A program made the translations under genes and the position numbers. Positions 16,888-25,800 of a stretch of 64,000 bases of DNA are shown one piece after another. The notes beneath the pieces were generated by a model. The model saw only the letters and a list, made by a program, of their open reading frames with translations. It did no database searches and was not told the DNA's origin. Source of the DNA: Furfurilactobacillus milii (GTDB lineage: Bacteria > Bacillota > Bacilli > Lactobacillales > Lactobacillaceae). Each line of letters begins with the position of its first letter. Position 1 is the stretch's first letter. The DNA lies in the NCBI RefSeq assembly GCF_021654115.1, contig NZ_JAIWJF010000002.1, forward strand, positions 62,001 through 126,000, written 5' to 3'.

Positions 16888-17080
16888 TTTGGAAAGAGTG
16901 TTGCCCAATTCCGGGTGAACCCGAGCAACAACGTGAATGGTGAAATTGAACTAGCGGTCTTTGCTAGGGCAGTTTCAGCTTTCGGGTTGTGCACAGGATT
17001 CAGGAGTTGGGTGCACGTTTAGAAAGTGTTGCCGAGGCCCGGATTCCGAGTTTTAGGCACACAATTATGGAGGCACTGTC
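16888..17080 (+). promoter_or_regulatory. Structured spacer between glnQ-like and binding-protein genes
   Basis: This 193-nt spacer inside the operon is packed with hairpins: GTTGC/GCAAC enclosing CGGGT/ACCCG (16900-16928), TGAAATTG..CTAGC with GCTAG..CAGTTTCA (16941-16977), GTGCAC/GTGCAC (about 16990-17016) and AGTGTTGCC/GGCACAC further on. No T run follows any of them. It could be an RNA processing or stabilising element that raises binding-protein mRNA over the ATPase, a common need in such operons, or a regulatory leader. This is inference from structure only. Confidence 0.4.
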
Positions 17081-17911
17081 ATGAAGAAACAATTCAGACT
17101 TGCGACCTTATTAGTGGCGTTGGGCGCGTTGATGCTGACATTGAGTGGTTGTGGAAAATCACTGTCACAACAAAACGTTCTGCAAAATGATCGCAAGGCA
17201 AATACAATTACATGGGGTGTTAAGGCCGACACCAAGCTGTTTGGTTTGATGGATGTTCGTGATAATCAAATCAAAGGGTTTGATGTGGACATGGCTAAGC
17301 ACATTACCCGGCATATCCTCGGCAAAAAGGGGAAAGCTAAGTTTATTCAAGTGACGTCACAGTCACGGATTCCATTGTTGAAGAATGGGAATATTGATGC
17401 CATTATCGCCACGATGACGATTACGCCTCAACGTGAAAAAGTTGTTGGCTTCTCGAATTCGTACTTTGATGCCGGCCAGTCGCTACTGGTTCCAAACGGC
17501 AGTAAGATCAAGAATGTCAATGATTTAAACAAACCTGGGACAACTGTTTTGGGGGTTGTTGGTGCGAACTCAGTTCAAAACATTAAGAAGTTTGCGCCTA
17601 AGGCCCGTGTCTTGGAACTCCAAGATTATGCTCAAGCATTGACGTCTCTGAAGGCTGGTCAAGGGGTTGCCTTAACTACTGATAACGGGATCCTTTATGG
17701 GATGGCCGTTCAGAACCCCGGCTTTAAAGTTGTCGGCGGAACATTCACCAGAGAGCCTTATGGGGTTGCCGTTAATAAAGGTCAAAAGCCATTTACTAAC
17801 GAGGTCAACAAGGCCATCAAGGAAATGGAAGCTGACGGCGAATATAATCAATTAATTAAGAAATGGTTCGGTAACGTGCCTGGATTTAACTACAAGGAGC
17901 TGGAGCGATAA
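17081..17911 (+). CDS. glnH: Polar amino acid ABC transporter substrate-binding lipoprotein
   Basis: 276 residues with signal peptide and lipobox LSGC (Cys24). The SBP_bac_3 family landmarks are IKGFDVDMAKHI, AIIATMTITPQREKVVGFSNSYFDAGQSLLVP and a C-terminal MEADGEYNQLIKKWFG. It delivers a polar amino acid, probably glutamine or glutamate, to the two membrane subunits. It starts at ATG 17081 behind GGAGG, and its stop overlaps the next start. Confidence 0.88.
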   Translation: MKKQFRLATLLVALGALMLTLSGCGKSLSQQNVLQNDRKANTITWGVKADTKLFGLMDVRDNQIKGFDVDMAKHITRHILGKKGKAKFIQVTSQSRIPLLKNGNIDAIIATMTITPQREKVVGFSNSYFDAGQSLLVPNGSKIKNVNDLNKPGTTVLGVVGANSVQNIKKFAPKARVLELQDYAQALTSLKAGQGVALTTDNGILYGMAVQNPGFKVVGGTFTREPYGVAVNKGQKPFTNEVNKAIKEMEADGEYNQLIKKWFGNVPGFNYKELER

Positions 17912-18549
17912 TGATTACTATTTTATCTGATCATTGGCAAGAGCTGTTGACCGGTCTGGGTTGGACACTATTATCCAGTGTCCTGGCGTTGATTTTCAGT
18001 CTGATTATCGGTTCATTATTTGCCATCATGGAAGTGACGGAAAGCAAAGTGGCACGCACGATTGCCCGGATCTATATTGAAATTTTCCGGAACATTCCAT
18101 TACTGGTTATTACGAGTTTCTTCTACCTTGTCATTCCAATGTATGTCGTTAAAGTTAACGGCTTTACTGCTGGGACGATTGGGCTAACAATTTACACATC
18201 AGCGTTCATCGCTGAAACGGTACGGTCAGGGATTCAATCTGTTGACCCAGGCCAAATGGAAGGTGCTCGGGCGAACGGATTGACGTTCTGGCAAGCGATG
18301 TCAAACGTCATCTTGCCACAAGCATTCCGTTTGGTTATTCCCCCACTTGGTAACCAGTTCGTTAACTTGGTTAAGAACTCATCCGTGTTGGCCTTTGTTG
18401 CCGGGTTTGATTTAATGTATCAAGCCAACAACATTGCATCCATCACGTTTGATACGATTAACAGTTATATGGTTGTCGGGGTGTTGTACCTGATTATCAC
18501 GATGCCAATCAGTTACTACATGCGTTATCTAGAGAAACGCTTAGCGTAG
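17911..18549 (+). CDS. glnP: Polar amino acid ABC transporter permease 1
   Basis: 212 residues with about five membrane segments and the HisMQ-family loop GQMEGARANGLTFWQAMSNVILPQAFR. It overlaps the binding-protein stop by one base, so translation is coupled. It pairs with the following permease to form the pore. Confidence 0.9.
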   Translation: MITILSDHWQELLTGLGWTLLSSVLALIFSLIIGSLFAIMEVTESKVARTIARIYIEIFRNIPLLVITSFFYLVIPMYVVKVNGFTAGTIGLTIYTSAFIAETVRSGIQSVDPGQMEGARANGLTFWQAMSNVILPQAFRLVIPPLGNQFVNLVKNSSVLAFVAGFDLMYQANNIASITFDTINSYMVVGVLYLIITMPISYYMRYLEKRLA

Positions 18550-18565
18550 AAAGGGGAGCTAACAG

Positions 18566-19219
18566 ATGAAATCATTTATTGATGCCTATTCATGGATCAA
18601 CCTCCGTTACCTCCTCGAAGGGCTGTGGATTACTGTTGAAGTGTCCGTTGCATCCGTGATTTTAAGCTTTATTCTCGGTTCATTTTTAGGAATTATTCGG
18701 TACACAAAAATTAAGTATGTTTCGGCGATTGTCGGTTTTATTATCGATCTTATTCGGAACTTACCACTGTTGCTGATCATCTTCTTCACTTACTTTGGGT
18801 TGCCAAACTTCGGATTCAAACCCGAAATTATTCCAGCAACAATCTTAGCGATGACCATTTTCGAATCCACCATGTTGGCCGAAATCATTCGGTCCGGGAT
18901 TCAGGCGGTTCCAAATGGTCAGATGGAAGGTGCCCGGGCAAACGGATTGACGTACTGGCAGGCCATGTTCCAGATTATTCTGCCACAAGCCTACAAAAAG
19001 ATGATTCCTGCGTTGGTTAGTCAGTTTATTTCACTGATCAAGGATACGTCGCTGGCAACGATTATTGTGTTACCAGATTTGACGTACCACGCACAAATTA
19101 TTTATGGACAGAACGCCAACTACATTATTCCAATGTTCTTAGCACTTGCTGTGATGTACTTTATTGTATGTTACGGATTGTCTGTTTTGGCCAATTACAT
19201 CGACCGTCGTTTAGCTTAA
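18566..19219 (+). CDS. Polar amino acid ABC transporter permease 2
   Basis: 217 residues, paralogous to the preceding permease, with loop GQMEGARANGLTYWQAMFQIILPQAYK. ATG 18566 follows AAAGGGGAG. It ends the operon; a terminator and repeat copy C follow. Confidence 0.9.
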   Translation: MKSFIDAYSWINLRYLLEGLWITVEVSVASVILSFILGSFLGIIRYTKIKYVSAIVGFIIDLIRNLPLLLIIFFTYFGLPNFGFKPEIIPATILAMTIFESTMLAEIIRSGIQAVPNGQMEGARANGLTYWQAMFQIILPQAYKKMIPALVSQFISLIKDTSLATIIVLPDLTYHAQIIYGQNANYIIPMFLALAVMYFIVCYGLSVLANYIDRRLA

Positions 19220-19240
19220 TTCGGTTCAAATATCATTTTT

Positions 19241-19284
19241 GCCATCAATCAACTGTTCTATGACAATGATTGATGGTTTTTTTG
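19241..19284 (+). terminator. Terminator of the glutamine-type operon
   Basis: CCATCAATCA (19242-19251) pairs with TGATTGATGG (19267-19276), followed by seven Ts. Confidence 0.85.
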
Positions 19285-19313
19285 TGCCTTAAGGGATGGG
19301 GACGGGAACCTGC

Positions 19314-19505
19314 CGCTTCCGGTGGTCAGCATTGACACGCTCGCCGTGGGACCGGTTCAAGCCTCCCAAGTTCGGAGTCTCTCACCTCGCCGACAAGCCT
19401 CGTGAAGCCCACGAGTCTTGTCGACCGTCCGTATTGTAAATTCGAGAAAACCATTCGAATTAACAACACCTTCACGGGTCGGTATCAATGCTGACCACCT
19501 AACGC
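19314..19505 (+). repeat. Structured repeat family, copy C (module 1 only)
   Basis: This copy has module 1 alone. Its closing helix is the longest of the family, GGTGGTCAGCATTGA with TCAATGCTGACCACC (15 bp), changed on both sides relative to the GTCAACAGTGA type. The CGACAAG/CTTGTCG helix replaces CGCAAAG/CTTTGCG of other copies, again compensatory. Module 2 is absent: the sequence from 19506 to the next gene is AT-rich and holds the presumed promoter of the ABC exporter. Confidence 0.8.
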
Positions 19506-19655
19506 TTTGTTCGTGGTCTAAGGGCTGCATGCATGATAACTAGTTGAAATCAAATAAAGTTAAATAAATATTTCTTTTGTGGAAAAAGTGCTATTCTAAT
19601 TGAAAATTAATCTTTAGAATTCTTACATATTATTTTTGCTTAAGGGGTGACGGGG

Positions 19656-20384
19656 ATGGAGATTCAATTAGATCAGGTTCGCAAAGATTATGGTCGTACG
19701 GAGGTTTTACACGGTGTGTCTTTTTCATTGCCACTGGATACTGGCAATGTCTTTGGCTTGATTGGACCAAATGGGGCAGGAAAATCAACCTTAATGCGGT
19801 TGCTCAGCGGGATTACGACCATCAATGGTGGACAGCTGAGGTTTGATAATCAGGTTGATTCACACTATGACAAGTGGGCTCAGCGCAATTCACTGTATAT
19901 TCCGGCTGGTGATCGTGGATTACGAAATAAATTAACGCCAATGGAGAATCTACGCTATTTTAGTGCCATTCGGTGTGTGTCATTTAAAGATACACAGGCA
20001 AGAATGCTGGCCAATGCCAAGCTGTTTGATGCGGAAAGTCTGATGAATAAAGAGTTTGATCAAATGTCGACTGGTCAAAAGAAAAAGGCAACATTACTCG
20101 TCGCCATTTCGTTTGATACACCGATGTTATTATTGGATGAACCTTCAAATGGCCTGGATATGTCTGCACAAGTCGATTTAATGAAGCTGGTCGACTCTGT
20201 TGCTAAAAAGTCGCAGCATACGATTATTCTGTCTTCCCATGATCCAGTACTAATGAGTGAAGTGACCACACAGTATATATTTGTGAATGAGGGGACTGTG
20301 ATTAAAACGGTCGATCACAGTTTGTCGGAAGCGGAATTGCGGCAAATGTATGAACAACTTTATCAAAAGGCGGTGATTCGATGA
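19656..20384 (+). CDS. ABC exporter ATP-binding protein
   Basis: 242 residues from ATG 19656, which has AAGGGGTGA upstream; a GTG nine bases earlier lacks spacing. Walker A GPNGAGKST, signature MSTGQKKKATLLVA and Walker B MLLLDEPSNGLD place it in the ABC-2-type exporter ATPase group. The signature starts STGQ rather than SGGQ. It overlaps the membrane gene that follows by four bases; together they form a two-component exporter of unknown substrate. Confidence 0.85.
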   Translation: MEIQLDQVRKDYGRTEVLHGVSFSLPLDTGNVFGLIGPNGAGKSTLMRLLSGITTINGGQLRFDNQVDSHYDKWAQRNSLYIPAGDRGLRNKLTPMENLRYFSAIRCVSFKDTQARMLANAKLFDAESLMNKEFDQMSTGQKKKATLLVAISFDTPMLLLDEPSNGLDMSAQVDLMKLVDSVAKKSQHTIILSSHDPVLMSEVTTQYIFVNEGTVIKTVDHSLSEAELRQMYEQLYQKAVIR

Positions 20385-21169
20385 GCGTACGTGAATTGGG
20401 CACCATGATCTGGGTTGAAGTAACGATGCAAATGAAGACGGACATCAAATACTTATCATCGACCGTGAGTGAGTTTATTCTTTATACTTTTGCATATTTA
20501 GCGGTAGTGATCTTTGGAGCAGTGAAGGGCATGAACGCTTTTTATCACACAAATCTTGGCGTTGTCATGATCCTAATTGGTTTTATGTTTTGGAATATGG
20601 GCGTGGTGGCAATGGACGTGTCGACTCTGTTTATTGAGACAGGGGCACGAACGGGTATTCTAGAAACGGAAATTCAATCCCGCTTTTCGCTGTGGTTCAT
20701 TGCACTAGTTCGCAGCTGGGTCACTGATATTTATTACTTTGTGTATCTACTTATTTTGAGTGTGATCACAGCATTTGTTATTTCTGTTCCAGTCCTGCAA
20801 TTAGTTAAGGCTGACGTCCTCGTATTTGTCATCGCCATTATTTCAAACGTCGGCATGTTAGGGATCGGGCTGCTATTTGGGGCCGGTTCGTTGAGATTTA
20901 AGCGAGTGGGTAACTGGAGCAGCATTCTTCAGTCAGCAATATTATTCGTGGCAAACGTTGCGATGCCGAATTACTTTGGTGCCCAGTTGTTATTGCCGTT
21001 TGGTGCCGGTATTGAAATCACAAGGCACTTGTTCCTTGGACAATCAGTATCGCTTAATCTAATTGGAATTTATTTTGGCGTAAACGTCATCTGGTTTGCT
21101 CTGGGCTTAGTCATTTTTCGCTACGCAATGCAGAAAGAGCGGCGCATTGGCAGTTTTGACCGATTTTAA
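20381..21169 (+). CDS. ABC-2-type exporter membrane protein
   Basis: 262 residues with about six hydrophobic segments and few charged residues except at the ends. The ATGA overlap with the ATPase gene indicates coupled translation. Organisation and length fit an ABC-2-type permease. Substrate unknown: no resistance, immunity or lantibiotic partner is adjacent. Confidence 0.8.
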   Translation: MSVRELGTMIWVEVTMQMKTDIKYLSSTVSEFILYTFAYLAVVIFGAVKGMNAFYHTNLGVVMILIGFMFWNMGVVAMDVSTLFIETGARTGILETEIQSRFSLWFIALVRSWVTDIYYFVYLLILSVITAFVISVPVLQLVKADVLVFVIAIISNVGMLGIGLLFGAGSLRFKRVGNWSSILQSAILFVANVAMPNYFGAQLLLPFGAGIEITRHLFLGQSVSLNLIGIYFGVNVIWFALGLVIFRYAMQKERRIGSFDRF

Positions 21170-21182
21170 AATAAACGAAATG

Positions 21183-21215
21183 GATGCGGACATTAAAAAT
21201 GTCCGCATTTTTTTG
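21183..21215 (+). terminator. Terminator of the two-gene ABC exporter
   Basis: ATGCGGACAT and ATGTCCGCAT form a perfect 10-bp stem followed by seven Ts. Confidence 0.85.
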
Positions 21216-21225
21216 AGTTATCACT

Positions 21226-21252
21226 TGCAATTACTTTGTTACGCACTATAAT
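21226..21252 (+). promoter_or_regulatory. Promoter of the 40-aa small protein gene
   Basis: TTGCAA and TATAAT are separated by 16 nt, about 60 nt before the small ORF. Confidence 0.6.
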
Positions 21253-21311
21253 AATGGTATACAAATTACTTAAACACAAATAGTAATGCAATTGAAAGAA
21301 GGATGACGTTT

Positions 21312-21434
21312 ATGCGGAATGATGAAATGAGAGATATGCAGCTAATCAGTAATGGCGGTGTTTGGTCTGAACTGGAAATTGATGAGCTGAGTCGCCGCCG
21401 TCAACGAGGAAGAAATCAATCCAAGCGTTGGTAA
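21312..21434 (+). CDS. Hypothetical 40-aa small protein with basic tail
   Basis: ATG 21312 lies eight bases after AAGGA, behind a TTGCAA-16-TATAAT promoter, and an intrinsic terminator closes the unit at 21542, so this is a complete monocistronic small gene. The N-terminal half is acidic and amphipathic (VWSELEIDELS), while the C-terminus is strongly basic (RRRQRGRNQSKRW). It has no signal peptide or membrane segment. A nucleic-acid-binding or regulatory role is conceivable but unproven. No family recognised. Confidence 0.55.
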   Translation: MRNDEMRDMQLISNGGVWSELEIDELSRRRQRGRNQSKRW

Positions 21435-21495
21435 AAAGAAAAATGTGGGTTTGATGAAAACTGACCAACAGTACAAAATTAAAAAGTTTTAACTT

Positions 21496-21542
21496 GAATC
21501 CTTCACTGACTGTTTGAAAGTCAATCAGTGAAGGATTTTTTG
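21496..21542 (+). terminator. Terminator of the 40-aa gene
   Basis: AATCCTTCACTGA (21497-21509) pairs perfectly with TCAGTGAAGGATT (21525-21537), followed by Ts. Confidence 0.85.
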
Positions 21543-21782
21543 CTTGATGAAAATGCTGTTGTACTAGCATTTGTTTAACATCGCAGTGATTGAAAGAGCT
21601 GCTTACTATTAGTTACTGATGATGTGGGGATAAACAGGGCTGCATTTCTGCTTGTAAATTAGAATTTGATTAGTTATACTCTGTCTAATGACTTTTTAAT
21701 CTTACGAATAAGACTGTGTTCATCATACATAACGGGCAATGTTTGATGCACTTGAATGCGGTTGAAGAAATGAGGGAGTAGC

Positions 21783-22784
21783 ATGGCAGATGAAGAGAAC
21801 CATTTTCTAAAAATCGAAGACGTCAGTACAGCTTTTAAGATTCAAGGTAAATATTACCCAGCTGTATCTGACGTCTCTTTAGATATCCACAATGATGAGA
21901 TTGTTGCCATTGTGGGGGAGTCCGGATGTGGTAAAAGTACTTTAGCAACGACGATCATGGGCCTGCATGATCCTGCTGAAACCAAAATTGGTGGCAAAAT
22001 TGAGTTTGAGGGTCAAGACCTGTTGACACTCAATGAAGACCAGATGAACAAGATTCGTGGTGCCAAAATTGGCATGATCTTCCAGGACCCGTTATCAGCG
22101 TTAAACCCACTGAAACGAATTGGTGATCAAATTCAAGAAGGCTTGGATTACCACACCAAGATGACTGAGGCTGAAAAGAAGGCCCGTGTGCTTGAGTTGG
22201 TTAACCAGGTTGGGATTCCTCATCCAGAGCGGGTTATCCGTCAATTTCCACATGAATTATCTGGTGGGATGCGTCAACGTGTGGTTATCGCCATCGCGAT
22301 TGCCTGCAAACCAGATCTGATGATTGCTGATGAACCAACCACCGCCTTGGACGTTACCATTCAAGCTCAAATCTTGGACTTACTTAAAGATATTCAAAAA
22401 GAAAACCATGCCGGGATCATTTTGATCACGCATGATTTGGGCGTTGTCGCTGAGACGGCTGATGAAGTTGCTGTTATGTATGCTGGTCAGGTCGTTGAAA
22501 AGGGTTCAGCTAAACAGATTTTTGATAATCCGCTGCATCCTTACACGCGGTCATTGTTACGTTCAATGCCACAAAAAGACAGTGAAAATGACGATCTGTA
22601 TGTCATTGAAGGTTCTGTTCCTTCATTACAGAAGATGCCTCAAGACGGCTGTAAGTTTGCCCCACGGATCCCATGGGTTCCTGAAAGCGAACATGAAGCG
22701 CACCCAACGATGCATGAAGTTGAACCGGGACACCGTGTCCGCTGCACCTGCTACAAAAACTTTAAGTTCCAAGACGAAGCTTAG
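21783..22784 (+). CDS. oppD: Oligopeptide ABC transporter ATP-binding protein OppD
   Basis: 333 residues. Walker A GESGCGKST, signature LSGGMRQRVVIAIAIA, Walker B LMIADEPTTALDVT, and the C-terminal oligopeptide/dipeptide extension with HPYTRSLLRSMP and a cysteine-containing tail (DGCKFAPR...RVRCTCYKN) as in iron-sulfur-bearing OppD/DppD. First gene of oppDFBCA, order D-F-B-C-A. ATG follows GGGAG. Confidence 0.93.
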   Translation: MADEENHFLKIEDVSTAFKIQGKYYPAVSDVSLDIHNDEIVAIVGESGCGKSTLATTIMGLHDPAETKIGGKIEFEGQDLLTLNEDQMNKIRGAKIGMIFQDPLSALNPLKRIGDQIQEGLDYHTKMTEAEKKARVLELVNQVGIPHPERVIRQFPHELSGGMRQRVVIAIAIACKPDLMIADEPTTALDVTIQAQILDLLKDIQKENHAGIILITHDLGVVAETADEVAVMYAGQVVEKGSAKQIFDNPLHPYTRSLLRSMPQKDSENDDLYVIEGSVPSLQKMPQDGCKFAPRIPWVPESEHEAHPTMHEVEPGHRVRCTCYKNFKFQDEA

Positions 22785-22799
22785 AATGGGGGAGAGTAA

Positions 22800-23753
22800 A
22801 TGAGTTTAATTGAAGTTAAAGACCTAGAAGTTCATTACCCAATCCGTTCTGGGTTTTGGAACAGAGTAACAGATGAGGTGCTGGCTGTGGACGGCTTGAG
22901 CTTAAACATTGAAGCTGGTGAAACCTATGGACTTGTTGGGGAGTCTGGATCTGGTAAGTCAACAACTGGCAAATCAATTGTTGGACTAGAAAAGCCAACA
23001 AGGGGGCAGATCCTTTATAAAGGCAAGGATATTACCAAGCCTCGCAATCGTCGTGAACTAGATTACAACCAAGATGTGCAGATGATTTTTCAGGATTCAT
23101 TATCTAGTCTGAATCCGCGTAAACGGATTGAAGATATAATCGCCGAACCAATTCGTAACTTTGAACATCTTGATAAAAATCAGGAAAAATTAAGAGTTTT
23201 GCAATTATTAGATATTGTCGGCCTAGATGCCGACGCATTATACAAGTATCCTCATCAATTTTCAGGTGGTCAGCGACAACGTATTGGTGTGGCACGCGCG
23301 GTTGCCACTAATCCTAAACTGATTGTGGCTGATGAACCTGTATCGGCACTTGACCTGTCCGTTCAGGCCCAAGTTTTAAACTTTATGAAACGAATTCAGC
23401 GTGATTTCGGAATCTCCTACCTATTTATCTCTCATGATCTTGGTGTCGTCCGTCACATGTGTGACAATATTGCGATTATGCACCGTGGCAGATTGGTTGA
23501 AATTGGGACACGAGATGATATTTATAATCACCCAATGCACATTTACACGAAACGGTTACTTTCCGCAATTCCAGAAACCAGTGTTGAAGGCCGTGCAGAA
23601 GCCAGAGCACATCGTGAAGCAGTTGAACGGGAATTTCAGGAGAACCAATCCCGATACTACGATAAGGACGGCAAGGTTTTGCCATTAGTAGACGTTACGG
23701 ATACTCATAAAGTCGCTTTACCAGCGGATGAAATTGATAAGGAGGACAAGTAA
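22800..23753 (+). CDS. oppF: Oligopeptide ABC transporter ATP-binding protein OppF
   Basis: 317 residues with Walker A GESGSGKST, QMIFQDSLSSLNPRKRI, signature FSGGQRQRIGVARAVA and Walker B LIVADEPVSALDLS. It pairs with OppD as the second ATPase. Start ATG 22800 overlaps GGGGGAG spacing after the oppD stop; 15 nt separate the genes. Confidence 0.93.
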   Translation: MSLIEVKDLEVHYPIRSGFWNRVTDEVLAVDGLSLNIEAGETYGLVGESGSGKSTTGKSIVGLEKPTRGQILYKGKDITKPRNRRELDYNQDVQMIFQDSLSSLNPRKRIEDIIAEPIRNFEHLDKNQEKLRVLQLLDIVGLDADALYKYPHQFSGGQRQRIGVARAVATNPKLIVADEPVSALDLSVQAQVLNFMKRIQRDFGISYLFISHDLGVVRHMCDNIAIMHRGRLVEIGTRDDIYNHPMHIYTKRLLSAIPETSVEGRAEARAHREAVEREFQENQSRYYDKDGKVLPLVDVTDTHKVALPADEIDKEDK

Positions 23754-23754
23754 T

Positions 23755-24714
23755 ATGTGGAAAACAGTTTTGCGTCGTGTCCTCATTATGATTCCGGAAG
23801 TCATTGTTTTAAGTGTATTAGTGTTTTTACTGGCAAAGGCGATGCCTGGAGATCCATTTACAGGTAGTATCGGTCCACATACGAGTGCCGCGCAAATACA
23901 TCAATTAAAAGTGCAAGCCGGATTATATAACCCTTGGTACCAACAATATTGGAATTGGGTTGTTCACTTATTTCATGGGAATCTTGGGACTAGTTTTCAG
24001 TATCAGGAACCTGTTACCAGAATCATTGGTGAACGTGCAATTAACACAGTATGGTTAGCGCTTTTTACAATGGTATTAACTTATGCAATTGCAATTCCAA
24101 TGGGACTCTACGCTGGTCGTCATCAGAACCACATTGGAGACAACATTATTCGTGTTTACACGTTTGTAACGATGGCCATTCCTCCATTTGTTATCTTATT
24201 AATTGCATTATGGATTTTTGGATATGTATTAGGCTGGGCGCCAACCACTGGTTCTGTGAGTGCGACAGCAAGTGGAACGATGGGGACGGTTTTGTCCCGT
24301 TTGCAACATATCATACTTCCAGGACTTGTCGCTTCATTAACAGGTACAGTGAATATTGTTCAATACTTGAGATCCGAAGTTATTGATGCGAAACACTCTG
24401 ACTACGTTCGAACAGCTCGTTCAAAGGGTGTACCAACGACAAACGTATTTCGGCATCATATTTTAAGAAATTCGTTACTCCCCATCGCTGCCTTTGCTGG
24501 TTACTCAATTACTGGACTTTTGGGCGGGTCAGTGGTTACTGAAATGATCTTTTCATACCCAGGTATGGGACTTCTTTTCTTGAACTCCATTTCATATCGT
24601 GACTATACAGTTATTACTGCGCTAGTACTGTTATATGGATTGTTAAACCTTTTAGGGACGCTATTGTCTGATATCATTTTGACGGCTGTAGATCCTCGTG
24701 TAAGGGTTCAGTAA
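23755..24714 (+). CDS. oppB: Oligopeptide ABC transporter permease OppB
   Basis: 319 residues with six hydrophobic segments and the permease loop DYVRTARSKGVPTTNVFRHHILRNS. I start at ATG 23755, nine bases after GGAGG, directly after the oppF stop; an earlier in-frame start would overlap oppF without a ribosome site. Confidence 0.92.
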   Translation: MWKTVLRRVLIMIPEVIVLSVLVFLLAKAMPGDPFTGSIGPHTSAAQIHQLKVQAGLYNPWYQQYWNWVVHLFHGNLGTSFQYQEPVTRIIGERAINTVWLALFTMVLTYAIAIPMGLYAGRHQNHIGDNIIRVYTFVTMAIPPFVILLIALWIFGYVLGWAPTTGSVSATASGTMGTVLSRLQHIILPGLVASLTGTVNIVQYLRSEVIDAKHSDYVRTARSKGVPTTNVFRHHILRNSLLPIAAFAGYSITGLLGGSVVTEMIFSYPGMGLLFLNSISYRDYTVITALVLLYGLLNLLGTLLSDIILTAVDPRVRVQ

Positions 24715-24729
24715 GAGAGGAGGAGAAAA

Positions 24730-25677
24730 ATGTCACAAAATCAACTGGATAATCAATCATCAATTGATAAAGCAGACCTGGAAAAGCTTTCCAAAGAAGC
24801 AGAGCAGGAAGCCGCACCTTCGTCTTTACGAATTGTTTGGAACGAATTTAAAGCCGACAAGGTTGCTTTAACAGCGGCCGTTATTATTGTAGTGTTTATT
24901 TTATTCGTGATGATTGCGTCTTTATTTATTAATCAAAGCCAAGCCATGTCCACAAATATCATGGATTCATATGACAAGCCTTTTTCTCAATTTATTTTAG
25001 GAACCGATCAGGGTGGTCGATCTGTTGCTAAAGAATTAATTATGGGTTCAAAAAATTCCATCGGTATTGCAATTGGATTAACGGTTATTTCTTCAACGTT
25101 TGGGATTGTTTTTGGTTTAGTTTCTGGGTATTTCGGTGGAATCGTGGATAACATCATGATGAGATTCTATGACTTTATGATGATGTTACCAATTTTGCTG
25201 TTTATCATCGTCGTAGTGACAATAATACCGAGCTACAATGCGATTACGTTAACGTTAATTTTAAGTGTATTCTATTGGCTTGGAACTGCACGTTTGATTC
25301 GTGCTAGAACCATGTCTGAATCAAAAAAAGACTATGTATCTGCTTCCAAGACTTCAGGTACTAGTACTTTTAAAATCATTTTCAGAGAAATCATGCCTAA
25401 TATTTCATCACTAATTATTGTGGATACCATGCTTTCTTTCGCTGAAAATATTGGTGTTGAAACGACACTGAGTTTCTTAGGATTTGGGTTACCAAATGGT
25501 ACACCTTCGCTTGGGACAATGATTTCAAATGCCAATGATCCAAACAATATTACGCAGTATTGGTGGACCTGGTTGATTGCTGCTATTGAAATCATTATTC
25601 TAACTATTTCTATCAGTTATGTTGGTCAAGTTATTCGGCGTGCCAGTGATGCCTCACAACGACTAAGTGATGATTAA
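24730..25677 (+). CDS. oppC: Oligopeptide ABC transporter permease OppC
   Basis: 315 residues. A long polar N-terminus (residues 1-45) precedes six membrane segments; the loop DYVSASKTSGTSTFKIIFREIMPNI contacts the ATPases. GAGGAGG precedes ATG 24730. Confidence 0.92.
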   Translation: MSQNQLDNQSSIDKADLEKLSKEAEQEAAPSSLRIVWNEFKADKVALTAAVIIVVFILFVMIASLFINQSQAMSTNIMDSYDKPFSQFILGTDQGGRSVAKELIMGSKNSIGIAIGLTVISSTFGIVFGLVSGYFGGIVDNIMMRFYDFMMMLPILLFIIVVVTIIPSYNAITLTLILSVFYWLGTARLIRARTMSESKKDYVSASKTSGTSTFKIIFREIMPNISSLIIVDTMLSFAENIGVETTLSFLGFGLPNGTPSLGTMISNANDPNNITQYWWTWLIAAIEIIILTISISYVGQVIRRASDASQRLSDD

Positions 25678-25800
25678 GCAAAATGAGAACTTTTTTAATA
25701 TAGTTCTTTACAAATTCTAATTTAAGGGTAGAATGAGTTTTGTTAATTATTTGATTCATATTTGTTCATAAGGTTTTGCATTTCTTGGGAGGACGAGTTC

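Noticed and set aside
22432-22803. 123-aa plus-strand ORF inside oppD
   Set aside because: Out-of-frame shadow of oppD with no ribosome site and no protein-like domain.
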